Shown here: one piece after another, positions 27,806 through 37,127 of the stretch
Layout: every line of letters begins with the position of its first letter
Position numbering within the stretch: position 1 is the stretch's first letter
Source: Sphingomonas sp. A2-49
GTDB lineage: Bacteria > Pseudomonadota > Alphaproteobacteria > Sphingomonadales > Sphingomonadaceae
Reading direction: 5' to 3'
NCBI RefSeq assembly: GCF_025548555.1
Contig: NZ_JAJLPA010000006.1
Coordinates: 1-64,000, forward strand
Length of the DNA stretch: 64,000 bases
Made by a program: the position numbers and the translations under genes
The notes under the pieces: generated by a model
Database searches by the model: none
What the model saw: the letters and a program-made list of their open reading frames with translations, nothing else
Told to the model about the DNA's origin: nothing

Positions 27806-28414
27806 TCACACGAACGCGGGCGCCTGCCGCAATTGCTGATAGGCGGCGATCACCTGTTGCAGCATCGCCTCGTGGCTACGGTCGCCGCCGTTGCGGTCGG
27901 GATGATAGCGGCGCACCAGTTCCGAATACCGTTTGCGCAGCGCCGAACGGTCGGCGTCCGCGCCGAGGCCGAGCACCTTCAGGCTGGCGCGGTCCTGCCC
28001 CGACAAGGGCTTGCCGTCGGGCCGGTCCGGTGCCGCCTCGCGCCGGTAGCGGGCCGCGATCGCGTCGAGCGGATCGCTGAAATCGGCCCAGCGCGGCCCC
28101 TGGTCGCCGCTGCCGGCGCGGGCGAAGGCGCGCGTCTCGCGCTCCCAGCCGGCCAGCGGCCGCTGGGCATGATGGATCTCGTCCGCGGTCATGCCGTCGA
28201 AATAATTGTAGCGACTGTTGAACGCGCGGACGTGATCGAGGCACATCCAGCGGAACGCGCCCGGCCCGCCGCCGTCCGACGCCCCCTCCAGCGGGGGCGC
28301 GCGGAACTCGCCCGGCTCCGCGCAGCCCGGCTCGGCACACACCCTGCCCTGCGACTCCATCCGGCCGTGGAACCGCGTCTGCGGCCGCTCCTTCTTCTCA
28401 CTCGCGCGCGTCAC
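27806..28414 (-). CDS. J-domain (DnaJ-like) protein
   Basis: 202 residues. The J domain is C-terminal, at about 143-202: KVLGLGADADRSALRKRYSELVRRY followed by the catalytic HPD tripeptide at 171-173, then RNGGDRSHEAMLQQVIAAYQQLR. The N-terminal half carries CAEPGCAEPGEFRAP and WMCLDHVRAFN, a Cys-containing segment typical of this alphaproteobacterial J-protein class. It should stimulate an Hsp70 partner (DnaK); a client is not known. It is divergent from bolA, with only 40 bases between the starts. Confidence 0.9.
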   Translation of the reverse strand: MTRASEKKERPQTRFHGRMESQGRVCAEPGCAEPGEFRAPPLEGASDGGGPGAFRWMCLDHVRAFNSRYNYFDGMTADEIHHAQRPLAGWERETRAFARAGSGDQGPRWADFSDPLDAIAARYRREAAPDRPDGKPLSGQDRASLKVLGLGADADRSALRKRYSELVRRYHPDRNGGDRSHEAMLQQVIAAYQQLRQAPAFV

Positions 28415-28454
28415 GAACGCTCCCTAATTGGCGCAATCCGGCTATATAGGTTCG

Positions 28455-28757
28455 ATGACCGACACCGCCACCACGCCGCTCCCGGCCGCTGCGCCGCTCG
28501 CCGACATCATTGCCGACCGGCTGACCCGCGCGCTCGAACCGACGCATCTGGAGGTCGTCAACGACAGCCACCACCACGCCGGCCACATGGGCGACGACGG
28601 CACCGGCGAATCGCACTTCACCGTGATCGTGGAGAGCCCCGCGTTCGCCGGCGCCAGCCGCGTCGCGCGGCAGCGCGCGGTGAACCAAGCGCTCGCCGAT
28701 CTGTTGTCGACACGCATCCATGCGCTCGCCATCAGGGCCCGCGCGCCGGGGGAGTGA
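28455..28757 (+). CDS. bolA: BolA family protein
   Basis: 100 residues. The BolA fold is shown by LADIIADRLTRALEPTHLEVVNDSHHHAGH followed by ESHFTVIVESPAFAGASRVARQRAVN; the His in SHHHAGH and the later FTV strand are the conserved parts. BolA proteins pair with monothiol glutaredoxins and influence iron-sulfur status and gene expression. The ATG at 28455 (MTDTATTPL) was preferred to a frame start nine codons earlier because it matches the family length. Confidence 0.9.
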   Translation: MTDTATTPLPAAAPLADIIADRLTRALEPTHLEVVNDSHHHAGHMGDDGTGESHFTVIVESPAFAGASRVARQRAVNQALADLLSTRIHALAIRARAPGE

Positions 28758-28761
28758 CGCG

Positions 28762-29481
28762 ATGACCTATCGGCTCTGGTACTGGCCGACGATCCAGGGC
28801 CGCGGCGAATTCGTCCGCCTCGCGATGGAAGCGGCCGGCATCGCCTATGAGGATCGCGCCCGCGCGGTGGGTGCGGGCGCGATGATGGAGGATCTGGAGG
28901 CGCGGACCAAGAACGGCCGCGGCCCCTTCGCCCCGCCCTATCTGGTCCTGCCCGACGCGGACGGCGGCGACGCGATCGCGCAGGTCGCCAACATCCTCGA
29001 CTATCTGACCGAGCGCCACGATCTGGCACCGGTCGCCGAGCGCCGGTGGCTCCACCAGCTGCAGCTGACCATCGCCGATTGCGTCGCCGAGGTGCACGAC
29101 GTCCACCATCCGGTCGGCACGATGGACTATTACGATGACCAGAAGCCGGAGGCGGCGCGCGCCGCGGCGCAGTTCCGCGCCGAACGCATGCCCAAGTTCC
29201 TCAACCATTTCGAGGATGCCGCCGATGCGGGCGACGGGCCGTTCCTGCTCGGCGAACGCTGGACCTGCGCCGACACGTCGCTGTTCCAGCTGATCGAGGG
29301 CCTGCGCTACATGTTCCCGCTGCGCATGGCGACGCTCGCGCCCGACTATCCCGCGCTGGCGCGGCTCCACGACGCGGTGGCGCACGTGCCGGGGGTGCGC
29401 GACTATCTGCAGGAAGACCGCCGGCTGGGCTTCAGCACCGAAGGCATCTTCCGCCACTATCCCGAACTCGACACCGCCTGA
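28762..29481 (+). CDS. Glutathione S-transferase
   Basis: 239 residues. The N-terminal thioredoxin fold resembles sigma/alpha GSTs (MTYRLWYWPTIQGRGEFVRLAMEAAG; Tyr3 and the Arg of GRGE are in the usual glutathione-site positions). The helical C-terminal domain contains GPFLLGERWTCADTSLFQLIEGLRYMFP with the N-capping Asp. The start lies 4 bases after the bolA stop, so it is probably cotranscribed with bolA. The reaction is unassigned. Confidence 0.88.
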   Translation: MTYRLWYWPTIQGRGEFVRLAMEAAGIAYEDRARAVGAGAMMEDLEARTKNGRGPFAPPYLVLPDADGGDAIAQVANILDYLTERHDLAPVAERRWLHQLQLTIADCVAEVHDVHHPVGTMDYYDDQKPEAARAAAQFRAERMPKFLNHFEDAADAGDGPFLLGERWTCADTSLFQLIEGLRYMFPLRMATLAPDYPALARLHDAVAHVPGVRDYLQEDRRLGFSTEGIFRHYPELDTA

Positions 29482-29555
29482 CCGGCGCGTTCGGCACGGC
29501 AGCGTTTCCAGATTGCCACCTTCGCCCGGGCGGCGGGGACGGCTAGACGGCGGAC

Positions 29556-30005
29556 GTGACCCGCATTCCCCGCCCCGCCGCCCGCATCCTGCTCGTCGAC
29601 GCCGCCCGGCGCGTCCTGCTGATGCGCTTCACCCCCGACGACCGCCCGCCGCTGTGGTGCACGCCGGGCGGCGCCGTCGATCCCGGCGAAAGCTACGAGG
29701 CCGCCGCCCGCCGCGAATTGTGGGAAGAGGTCGGCCTCGACACCAATTGCGGGCCGCAGGTCGCGCAACGCACCGCCGAATTCCTGACCTTCGAGGGCGT
29801 CGAGGTGATCGCGGACGAGCGCTATTTCCGCGTCGACGTCGACACCCTTGCGGTGCGGGCGGGCGCGCTCACCGCGCTGGAGCGGCGCCTGCTCGCCGGA
29901 TCGCGCTGGTTCGCCGTGCACGAACTGGCCGACTGGCCCGAAACCATCTACCCTGCCGATCTGGCCGATCTGCTCGCCGCGACGGAGCCGCACCATGTTC
30001 GATGA
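29556..30005 (+). CDS. Nudix hydrolase
   Basis: 149 residues with a GTG start. The Nudix box is complete: GGAVDPGESYEAAARRELW followed at once by EEVGL, fitting GX5EX7REUXEEXGU at about residues 38-61. Such enzymes hydrolyse nucleoside diphosphates linked to another group. The presence of FTPDDRPPLWCTPGG fits the RppH/ADP-ribose-type broad group, but the substrate cannot be named. It overlaps the following pirin gene by 11 bases, so translation is probably coupled. Confidence 0.92.
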   Translation: MTRIPRPAARILLVDAARRVLLMRFTPDDRPPLWCTPGGAVDPGESYEAAARRELWEEVGLDTNCGPQVAQRTAEFLTFEGVEVIADERYFRVDVDTLAVRAGALTALERRLLAGSRWFAVHELADWPETIYPADLADLLAATEPHHVR

Positions 30006-30894
30006 TTTCGTCCTCCAGACCATCACGCCCGTCACCCACGATCTGGGCGGGTTCAAGGTGCACCGCACCCTCCCCAATCGCGAACGCACGATGGTCGGCC
30101 CCTTCCTGTTCTTCGACCAGATGGGGCCGGCGCATCTGGAGGTCGGCAACGGCATCGACGTGCGCCCGCACCCCCATATCAACCTGGCGACGGTCACCTA
30201 TCTGTTCGACGGCGCGATCGACCATCGCGATTCGCTGGGCACCGCGGCACGGATCGAGCCGGGCGCGGTCAACCTGATGACCGCGGGCCACGGCATCGTC
30301 CATTCCGAACGCTCGCCCGGGGACGAGCGCGCGCACGGCCCGCAGCTGTCCGGTATCCAGACCTGGCTGGCGCTGCCCGAGGCGCAGGAAGAGATCGCGC
30401 CCGCGTTCGAACACGTCGCCAAGGCGCAGCTGCCGACGATCGCCGCGCACGGCGCGCGGGCGCGAATCATCATGGGCGCGCTGTGGGGACAGGCTGCGCC
30501 GACCACCACCTATGCCGGCACGGTCTATGCCGACATCGTCCTCGATCCGGGCGCCAGCATCCCGATCGACGCCGCGGCGGAGGAACGCGCGGTGTACCTC
30601 GCGATGGGCGAGGCGACGCTGGAGGGCGTGCCGCTCGAACCGATGAAGCTCTACGTCCTGCGGCCGGGCATCGCCGCGACGCTGCGCTCGGCGCGCGGAG
30701 GGCGCGCGATGCTCGCGGGCGGCGATGCCTTCGCGACGCCGCGTCACGTCTGGTGGAATTTCGTCTCCTCCCGCCGCGAGCGTATCGACGAGGCGAAGCG
30801 GGCATGGAAGGCGGGCGAATTCCCGACCGTGCCGGGCGACGACAAGGAATGGATCCCGATCCCGCAGGTCCCCAATACGGTAAGCTACCCGTAA
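29995..30894 (+). CDS. Pirin family protein
   Basis: 299 residues, a bicupin. The N-terminal cupin has the metal-binding histidines in RPHPHINLATVTYLFDG and GHGIVHSERSPG; the C-terminal pirin cupin contains RAVYLAMGEATLEGVPLEP. Bacterial pirins have been reported as quercetinases or redox-linked regulators. This one is of the longer YhhW-like/acyl-type with the RERTMVGPFLFFDQMGP signature. The ATG at 29995 lies inside the end of the Nudix gene. A second, different pirin lies at 59470-60342. Confidence 0.9.
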   Translation: MFDDFVLQTITPVTHDLGGFKVHRTLPNRERTMVGPFLFFDQMGPAHLEVGNGIDVRPHPHINLATVTYLFDGAIDHRDSLGTAARIEPGAVNLMTAGHGIVHSERSPGDERAHGPQLSGIQTWLALPEAQEEIAPAFEHVAKAQLPTIAAHGARARIIMGALWGQAAPTTTYAGTVYADIVLDPGASIPIDAAAEERAVYLAMGEATLEGVPLEPMKLYVLRPGIAATLRSARGGRAMLAGGDAFATPRHVWWNFVSSRRERIDEAKRAWKAGEFPTVPGDDKEWIPIPQVPNTVSYP

Positions 30895-30974
30895 GCCCTG
30901 CGGCCCGCCGTCCACCGCCGAAGCGCGGGGGCGGCGCGGACCGGACGGCGACGGTTACGAACAGGAGAGGCCCC

Positions 30975-31859
30975 ATGACGATACCCCCGCTGCGCCGCAT
31001 CGCGCTGTCCACCGGCGTCGAGCTGGACGTCGCGATCGCCGGCGACCCCGCGCATCCGCCGGTGATCCTGCTGCACGGCTTTCCCGAATCGCACCGGACA
31101 TGGCGGGGCGTGATCCCCGATCTGGCGCGCGACCATTATGTCGTCGCCCCCGACCAGCGCGGCTTCGCCCGCTCGTCCAAGCCCGCGGGCGTCGAATCCT
31201 ATGCCGCCGACCGCATCCTCGCCGACCTGATCGCGCTCGCCGACGCGCTGGGGATCGACCGCTTCACGCTGGTCGGCCACGACTGGGGCGGCGCGATCGC
31301 GTGGATGGCGGCGCTCGCGCGGCCCGATCGCGTCGCGCGGCTGGTCATCGTCAACGCGCCGCATCCCTTCCTCTTCCAGCGCGCGCTGTTCGACGAGCCC
31401 GCGCAGCGCAAGGCGAGCCAGTACATCACCCGCTTCCGCGACACCGGCCTCGACCGGGGTCTGGTCGGCGCCGGGTTGGAACGGTTCCTGGGATCGACCT
31501 TCGCCCACCATATCACCGGCGGAATCGCGGGCGAGGACAAGGCGGCCTATCTCGACGAATGGTCGCAGCCGGGGGCGATGACCGCGATGCTTAACTGGTA
31601 TCGCGCCTCGGCCGTGATCGTGCCGGCGATGGACGAGGATCCGCCGCGGCCCGCGTTCCTCGACCGGCCGTTCCCGCCGGTGACGCAGGACACGCTGGTG
31701 ATCTGGGGCATGCGCGACGCGGCGCTGCTGCCGGTGCTGGTCGACGACCTGGGGCCGTACGTGCCGCGGCTGACCGTCGAAAAGATCGACGCGGGGCATT
31801 TCGTCCCTTGGGAAAAGCCGGAGGCGGTCGTCGCGGCGATGCGGCGCTGGTCGATCTGA
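30975..31859 (+). CDS. Alpha/beta hydrolase (epoxide hydrolase/haloalkane dehalogenase-like)
   Basis: 294 residues. The oxyanion HG appears in LLHGFPESHRTW (residues 34-45), and the nucleophile elbow GHDWGG puts Asp103 as the catalytic nucleophile, typical of epoxide hydrolases and dehalogenases rather than esterases. The later acid and base are in VIWGMRDAAL and DAGHFVPWEKPE. The motif APDQRGFARSSKP supports the epoxide-hydrolase group. A strong ribosome binding site (acaggagagg) precedes the ATG at 30975. The substrate is unknown. Confidence 0.88.
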   Translation: MTIPPLRRIALSTGVELDVAIAGDPAHPPVILLHGFPESHRTWRGVIPDLARDHYVVAPDQRGFARSSKPAGVESYAADRILADLIALADALGIDRFTLVGHDWGGAIAWMAALARPDRVARLVIVNAPHPFLFQRALFDEPAQRKASQYITRFRDTGLDRGLVGAGLERFLGSTFAHHITGGIAGEDKAAYLDEWSQPGAMTAMLNWYRASAVIVPAMDEDPPRPAFLDRPFPPVTQDTLVIWGMRDAALLPVLVDDLGPYVPRLTVEKIDAGHFVPWEKPEAVVAAMRRWSI

Positions 31860-31973
31860 AGCTGTCCGGTTGCTGACCGGCGCATTCCCGGGCGGTTCAG
31901 GCGCATGGACCCAAAAGCGGTTCATGCGTTTTCGCTGTCGCGCAAAGCGCACCGCAAACTGGGAGAGTATCCA

Positions 31974-32456
31974 ATGCGTAAGATCATCATCGCCGCGCTC
32001 GCCGCCGCGACCATCCTGCCGGCCGGCGCCGCGAGCGCGCAGAGTGCCCGCGAAGTGCGCCAGAGCGCGCGCGAGGTTCGCCAGAGCGAGCGCGAACTGG
32101 CCGAGGCACGCCGCTACGGCGACCGCGGCGACGTCCGCGAGGCGCGCCGCGAGGTGCGCGAGGACCGTCGCGAACTGCGCGAGGACTGGCGCGACTATCG
32201 CCGCGACCATCGCAACGTCTACACCCGCGGCGCCTATGCCGGCCCGCGCGGCTATCGCTATCGCCCGGTCAACGTCGGCTATCGCTTCGCGCCCGAATAT
32301 TACGGGCGGAACTATTGGATCAACGACTACAACACCTATCGCCTGCCGCGGCCGGGCTACGGCTACCAGCGCTGGGTCCGCTACGGCAACGACGTGGTGC
32401 TCGTCGACACCCGCTCGGGCCGCGCCGTGCAGGTGTACAACCGCTTCTTCTACTGA
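31974..32456 (+). CDS. RcnB-family periplasmic protein
   Basis: 160 residues. A signal peptide (MRKIIIAALAAATILPAGAASAQ) is followed by a highly charged Arg/Glu helix region with a repeated REVRQS/REVRED motif (residues ~25-75), then a Tyr/Arg-rich segment ending WVRYGNDVVLVDTRSGRAVQVYNRFFY, the hallmark of RcnB-like proteins. RcnB of E. coli is a periplasmic nickel/cobalt homeostasis protein; most family members are uncharacterised. It converges with the DUF2332 gene across a hairpin terminator. Confidence 0.85.
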   Translation: MRKIIIAALAAATILPAGAASAQSAREVRQSAREVRQSERELAEARRYGDRGDVREARREVREDRRELREDWRDYRRDHRNVYTRGAYAGPRGYRYRPVNVGYRFAPEYYGRNYWINDYNTYRLPRPGYGYQRWVRYGNDVVLVDTRSGRAVQVYNRFFY

Positions 32457-32463
32457 TGCCGCC

Positions 32464-32485
32464 GGGGAGGGGTCGCGCCCTCCCC
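32464..32485. terminator. Hairpin between rcnB-like and DUF2332 genes
   Basis: The arms ggggaggg and ccctcccc are separated by a 6-base loop, 7 bases after the RcnB stop and 20 bases before the convergent gene's stop. It probably terminates both transcripts. Confidence 0.65.
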
Positions 32486-32504
32486 GTGTCGCTGTCGTCG
32501 GTCC

Positions 32505-33596
32505 TCAATCCGCCTCGTACGCGCCACGCCGCATGACATAGTCGCGCGTGGCATATGGCGGGGCCAGCCCCTCGACCCACGCACCGTGCGCATGGGTCAG
32601 CGCGACCAGCTCCATCGGCGTTTCGGCCGGCCAGCCGCGGACCCGCACCTCATGGCGGTGGAGATCGCGGTTGGGCTCCATCATCACCCAGCCGAGCGGC
32701 CGGTCGGTGCTCGCGCTGGCCGCCGCTGCCGCCATCGCCGCGACGATCCGCATGCGGGCGTCGTCGGTCAGATACTGCCACACCACCGAATGCATCAGCA
32801 CGCGCGTGACGCCCGCCGCCTGCGGTTCGGCGAGCCGGGCCTCGACCCAGTCGGCGGCGTCGCCCTGCGCCAGGTCGACGCCCTGCGCGCGCGCCTCGCC
32901 GATCGCCGCCGCCAGCCGCGCCAGCCGATCCTGCGCGTCGACCCAGACATAGGCCGCGAGCCGCGCGGCCTGCGCGGGATCGGCGACGTCGACCGGGGCG
33001 ATATCGACGCCGCGCGCGCCGACGATCGCGACCTTCGCGGCGGGCGGCGCGACGCCGCGCCACGCCGGTGCGATCCGCACCGCCGCATCCGGGGGACCGA
33101 CCCCGACACCGCCCAGATCGAACCGGTAGCGCCCGATCATCAGGTTCAGTCCCGCGCTCGATCCGATTTCCAGCACCTCGATCCGCGGACCGTAACGGCG
33201 CGCCAGATGCAGCAGGCCGGTCATCAGCCCCGCCGATCGCGCCGCCTCGTTCGTCTGCGGCGGTCCGTCGAGCCACGGCAGCAGCGTCGCGTCGTGCCGG
33301 ACGAGCGCTACACGCAGGACCGCGTCGATATCGGCGTCGTCGCCGGCGAAGAGCCGGCTCAGCGCCGGGTCCACGCCGGCGCGGTGCAGCGCGTGCAGCC
33401 CGCCGACCAGCCGCAGCGCCAGCGCGTCCGCCACCGGCTCCCCCGGCCAGTCGAGCGCGCGCCGCCCGGTGGCGCTGTCGCGGTCGAGCGCGGTGGCGAG
33501 GCCGGCGCACAGACGCGCCGTGACCGGCGCCGCCATCGCCGCGCAATATTCCGCCTGGATCCCGAACGCCGCCCGGTTTTCCGCCTCGCCCGCCAT
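32505..33596 (-). CDS. DUF2332 family protein
   Basis: 363 residues. The segment [26 protein letters not shown] is the conserved signature of DUF2332 and resembles a Rossmann nucleotide-binding loop of methyltransferase type; MHSVVWQYL and a closing [11 protein letters not shown] are also conserved. Function is unknown; a SAM-binding role is suggested only by the ExGSSAG motif. It is divergent from hisG. Confidence 0.85.
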   Translation of the reverse strand: MAGEAENRAAFGIQAEYCAAMAAPVTARLCAGLATALDRDSATGRRALDWPGEPVADALALRLVGGLHALHRAGVDPALSRLFAGDDADIDAVLRVALVRHDATLLPWLDGPPQTNEAARSAGLMTGLLHLARRYGPRIEVLEIGSSAGLNLMIGRYRFDLGGVGVGPPDAAVRIAPAWRGVAPPAAKVAIVGARGVDIAPVDVADPAQAARLAAYVWVDAQDRLARLAAAIGEARAQGVDLAQGDAADWVEARLAEPQAAGVTRVLMHSVVWQYLTDDARMRIVAAMAAAAASASTDRPLGWVMMEPNRDLHRHEVRVRGWPAETPMELVALTHAHGAWVEGLAPPYATRDYVMRRGAYEAD

Positions 33597-33655
33597 GCCT
33601 GCCTCCTTGCGGCATCATGTTGCGCCTGCGCGCCCCCGCCCGTAAAGCCCGGCGC

Positions 33656-34324
33656 GTGTCCAGCCCCCTAGTCATCGCCGTGCCGAAAGGCCGCATCCTC
33701 GCCGAGGCGCTTCCCCTGCTCGCCCGCGCCGGCGTGCATCCCGAGGCCGCGTTCGGCGATCCCGACAGCCGCGCGCTGCGGTTCGCGACCGACGTGCCGG
33801 ACATCGCGCTGATCCGCGTCCGCGCGTTCGACGTCGCGACCTTCGTCGCGCACGGCGCCGCGCAGCTCGGCATCGTCGGGTCGGACGTGCTGGCGGAATT
33901 CGATTATTCCGAACTCTACGCGCCCGTCGATCTCGGCATCGGCCATTGCCGCATCTCGGTCGCCGAGCCCGCCGCGATGGCCGCGCACGACGATCCGCGC
34001 GGGTGGAGCCACGTCCGCGTCGCCACCAAATACCCGCATATCACCGCCGCGCATTTCGCCGCGCGCGGCGTGCAGGCCGAATGCGTCAAGCTGAACGGTG
34101 CGATGGAACTGGCGCCGACGCTGGGCCTCGCCCCGCGGATCGTCGACCTCGTCTCGTCGGGACGGACGCTGAAGGAAAACGGGCTGGTCGAGGTCGAGGT
34201 GATCGCGGAGGTCACCAGCCGGCTGATCGTCAACCGCGCCGCGATGAAGACCCGCCCCGCCGTCGTCCCCCTCGTCGAGGCGTTCCGTCGCGCCGTCGCC
34301 ACCGCCAGCGAGCAAGCCGCATGA
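33656..34324 (+). CDS. hisG: ATP phosphoribosyltransferase HisG (short form)
   Basis: 222 residues from the GTG at 33656, the length of the short HisG form that lacks the C-terminal regulatory domain and normally needs HisZ. It catalyses the first step of histidine synthesis, joining ATP and PRPP. Landmarks are [52 protein letters not shown] and [17 protein letters not shown] (PRPP loop region). The GTG is chosen because it directly precedes the conserved N-terminus; an ATG at 33617 would add 13 Arg/Ala-rich residues. It overlaps hisD by 4 bases. Confidence 0.93.
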   Translation: MSSPLVIAVPKGRILAEALPLLARAGVHPEAAFGDPDSRALRFATDVPDIALIRVRAFDVATFVAHGAAQLGIVGSDVLAEFDYSELYAPVDLGIGHCRISVAEPAAMAAHDDPRGWSHVRVATKYPHITAAHFAARGVQAECVKLNGAMELAPTLGLAPRIVDLVSSGRTLKENGLVEVEVIAEVTSRLIVNRAAMKTRPAVVPLVEAFRRAVATASEQAA

Positions 34325-35616
34325 TCCGCCTCGACACCACCGACGCCGGCTTCGCCGGCGCCTTCGCCGCGCTGGTCGAGGGCCGGCGCGAAGCGTCCGC
34401 GGACGTCGCGCGCGACGTCGCCACCATCGTCCGCGCGGTCCGCGACGATGGCGAGGCCGCGGTCGCCGCCTTCACGCGCAAGCTCGACCGCCACGATCTC
34501 GCCGACACCGGCTGGCGGATCGAACCTGCCGCCTGCGCCGCGGCCTATGACGCGCTCGACCCCGCCCTGCGCGCGGCGCTCGACCTCGCCGCCGCCCGCA
34601 TCCGCGCCTATCACGAGCGCCAGACGCCCGCCGACACCGATTACGTCGACGCCGCCGGGGTCCGCCTCGGCGCGCGCTGGCGCGCCGTCGACGCGGCGGG
34701 CATCTACGTCCCCGGTGGCCGCGCCGCCTATCCGTCGTCGCTGCTGATGAACGCGATCCCCGCCCGCGTCGCCGGGGTCGAGCGGCTGGTGATGGTCACG
34801 CCGACCCCGGATGGCGAGATCAACCCCCTCGTCCTCGCCGCCGCGCACCTCGCCGGGATCGACGAGGTGTGGCGGATCGGCGGCGCCCAGGCGATCGCCG
34901 CGCTCGCCTATGGCGCCGGCCGCATCGCCCCCGTCGACGTCGTCACCGGCCCCGGCAACGCCTGGGTCGCCGAGGCGAAGCGCCAGGTCTATGGCGTCGT
35001 GGGCATCGACATGGTCGCCGGCCCCAGCGAGATCGTCGTCGTCGCCGATGCGCGCAACGATCCGACATGGACCGCCGCCGACCTGCTCAGCCAGGCCGAA
35101 CACGACGTCACCACCCAGTCGATCCTGTTCACCGACGACGCCGCCTATGCCGACCGCGTCGCGCAGGCGGTCGAGGACGAACTCGCGATCCTGCCCACCG
35201 CCGCGGTCGCACGCGTGGCATGGGAGGCCAACGGCGCGATCGTCGTGGTGCGCGACCTCGACGAGGCGTGCCCGCTCATCGACCGCCTCGCTCCCGAACA
35301 TCTCCAGCTCGCGGTCGACGATCCGCAGGCGCTGTTCGACCGCGTGCGCCACGCCGGCAGCGTGTTCCTCGGCCGCCACACGCCGGAGGCGATCGGCGAT
35401 TATGTCGCCGGCCCCAACCACGTCCTGCCCACCGGCCGCCGTGCGCGGTTCGCCAGCGGCCTGTCGGTACTCGACTTCATGAAGCGCACCAGCTTCCTGG
35501 GCCTCGACGAGGCGGCGCTGGCGCAGCTCGGCCCGGCAACGGTCGCGCTGGCGCATGCGGAAGGACTGCCGGCGCACGCGCGCTCCGTCGCGCTGCGGCT
35601 GCGCCTCAACCGGTAG
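34321..35616 (+). CDS. hisD: Histidinol dehydrogenase HisD
   Basis: 431 residues, normal for HisD, which oxidises L-histidinol to histidine in two NAD-dependent steps. Signature parts are [53 protein letters not shown] with a zinc-ligand histidine, and the catalytic LAPEHLQL. The start overlaps the hisG stop (ATGA), so the two are translationally coupled. No other his genes follow. Confidence 0.96.
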   Translation: MIRLDTTDAGFAGAFAALVEGRREASADVARDVATIVRAVRDDGEAAVAAFTRKLDRHDLADTGWRIEPAACAAAYDALDPALRAALDLAAARIRAYHERQTPADTDYVDAAGVRLGARWRAVDAAGIYVPGGRAAYPSSLLMNAIPARVAGVERLVMVTPTPDGEINPLVLAAAHLAGIDEVWRIGGAQAIAALAYGAGRIAPVDVVTGPGNAWVAEAKRQVYGVVGIDMVAGPSEIVVVADARNDPTWTAADLLSQAEHDVTTQSILFTDDAAYADRVAQAVEDELAILPTAAVARVAWEANGAIVVVRDLDEACPLIDRLAPEHLQLAVDDPQALFDRVRHAGSVFLGRHTPEAIGDYVAGPNHVLPTGRRARFASGLSVLDFMKRTSFLGLDEAALAQLGPATVALAHAEGLPAHARSVALRLRLNR

Positions 35617-35859
35617 GCCGCGACTCACGCCGGGACACGAAGCCGCGAAGATGTCTCGCCCCCGGTCGGTGAGGTCGATCGGCGCGCGCGCGTCGCATCC
35701 GCGTCGTGGCGACACCGGGCGGTCGGCGCGTCACGACCCCCTTCGCGCGGTCGAACCTTTGCGTGAATCAATCGGCCCCCGGACGCATCCCGGACCGGGG
35801 CTGCGACGTACCTTCCGCCAGCAACCCTGTCACGGGTGCGACACGAGAAGGATGCACGC

Positions 35860-36414
35860 ATGTCCAAGATCCATTTCCGCAGCGCGATCGCCGCGGTTGC
35901 CCTGCTCGCCGCCGGTCCGGCGATGTCCGCCGCCAAGAACCCGATGGTCGGCGGTGCCGCGATGTACCCGACCAAGACGATCGTCGAGAATGCGGTCAAT
36001 TCCAAGGATCACACCACGCTCGTCGCCGCGGTGAAGGCCGCCGGCCTCGTCGACACGCTGTCGGGCCCGGGTCCGTTCACCGTCTTCGCGCCGACCAACG
36101 CCGCCTTCGCCAAGCTGCCCGCCGGCACCGTCGACACGCTGGTGAAGCCCGAGAACAAGGCGACGCTGACCAACATCCTCACCTATCACGTCGTATCGGG
36201 CACGATGACGTCGAAGCAGCTGCTCGACGCGATCAAGACCGGCGGCGGCAAGGCGACGCTGACCACGGTCCAGGGCGAGCCGCTGACCGCGTCGCGGATG
36301 GGCAACACGATCATGCTCACCGACGCAAAGGGCGGCACGAGCCACGTCACGATCAAGGACGTCATGCAGTCGAACGGCGTCATCCACGTCGTCGACACCG
36401 TGCTAATGCCCTGA
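35860..36414 (+). CDS. Fasciclin (FAS1) domain secreted protein
   Basis: 184 residues. A signal peptide (MSKIHFRSAIAAVALLAAGPAMSA) is followed by one FAS1 domain: TIVENAVNSKDHTTLVAAVK, GPFTVFAPTNAAFAKLPAGT, LTNILTYHVV, and the closing NGVIHVVDTVLMP. Single-FAS1 secreted proteins of this sort are common in sphingomonads and are thought to mediate adhesion. The ATG at 35860 is chosen for its gagaagga ribosome binding site and because it gives a proper signal peptide. A strong hairpin follows at 36485. Confidence 0.92.
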   Translation: MSKIHFRSAIAAVALLAAGPAMSAAKNPMVGGAAMYPTKTIVENAVNSKDHTTLVAAVKAAGLVDTLSGPGPFTVFAPTNAAFAKLPAGTVDTLVKPENKATLTNILTYHVVSGTMTSKQLLDAIKTGGGKATLTTVQGEPLTASRMGNTIMLTDAKGGTSHVTIKDVMQSNGVIHVVDTVLMP

Positions 36415-36484
36415 ACCCGATTGCCGGTCGCCGCACCATCCGGTCGGCGCCGGCGATCCGCGAGGTCCGCCACCCTCTCGCGGC

Positions 36485-36513
36485 GTCCCCTTCCCGCTCC
36501 ACGGGAAGGGGAC
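36485..36513. terminator. Perfect 12-bp-arm hairpin after the fasciclin gene
   Basis: The arms gtccccttcccg and cgggaaggggac surround a ctcca loop. It lies 71 bases after the fasciclin stop and before nusB. The sequence is also typical of dispersed intergenic palindromes in these genomes, so it may be a repeat that doubles as a terminator. Confidence 0.65.
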
Positions 36514-36579
36514 ATCCGCCCGCCGCCGCGACAGGCAGAGGGGTGACGAACGCGCCGCGCAGGACTACATGCCCGCCCG

Positions 36580-37038
36580 ATGTCCCGAACCCCGAACCGC
36601 ACCCAGGCGCGCGCCGCCGCCCGCCTCGCCGCCGTCCAGGCGCTCTACCAGCAGGAGATGGAGGGCACCGCCCTCCCGGCGCTGCTCCACGAATTCCACA
36701 ATCACCGGCTCGGCGCGACGATCGAGGGCGCGGAATATGCCGACGCCGACGTCGCGTTCTTCGACGACCTCGTTTCCGGTACCACCGCGCGGGCCGGCGA
36801 GATCGACCTCGCGATCGAACAGAAGCTCGCCAAGGGCTGGACGCTCGCCCGGCTCGACAAGCCGATGAAGGCGATCCTGCGCGCCGGCACCTACGAACTG
36901 ATGGCGCGGGCCGACGTGCCGGTCGGAGCGACGATCAGCGAATATGTCGACGTCGCCCATGCCTTCTACGAACGGCGCGAGGCGGGCTTCGTCAACGGCC
37001 TGCTCGACGGCATCGCCCGGGACGTGCGCGCGGGCTGA
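36580..37038 (+). CDS. nusB: Transcription antitermination factor NusB
   Basis: 152 residues, the normal NusB length. The pattern ARAAARLAAVQALYQQEMEG at the N-terminus and MKAILRAGTYELMARADVPVG followed by SEYVDVAHAFYERREAGFVNGLLD at the C-terminus is diagnostic. NusB binds the boxA RNA with NusE (S10) in rRNA antitermination. It is followed by thiL 89 bases downstream on the same strand, a pairing often conserved in proteobacteria. Confidence 0.95.
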   Translation: MSRTPNRTQARAAARLAAVQALYQQEMEGTALPALLHEFHNHRLGATIEGAEYADADVAFFDDLVSGTTARAGEIDLAIEQKLAKGWTLARLDKPMKAILRAGTYELMARADVPVGATISEYVDVAHAFYERREAGFVNGLLDGIARDVRAG

Positions 37039-37127
37039 ACCGGACGACGGCGTTCCGCCCCAGGTCCATTTCCGACCCGACGCACCTTGGCGTCGCCACC
37101 GCACCTGCTAGTGCGTCCTCGATTGCC

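Noticed and set aside
26929-28765. Open frames through the 171-bp repeats (248, 250 and 522 codons)
   Set aside because: They exist only because the repeat is GC-rich and lacks stops. Their sequence repeats with the DNA unit and carries no domain.
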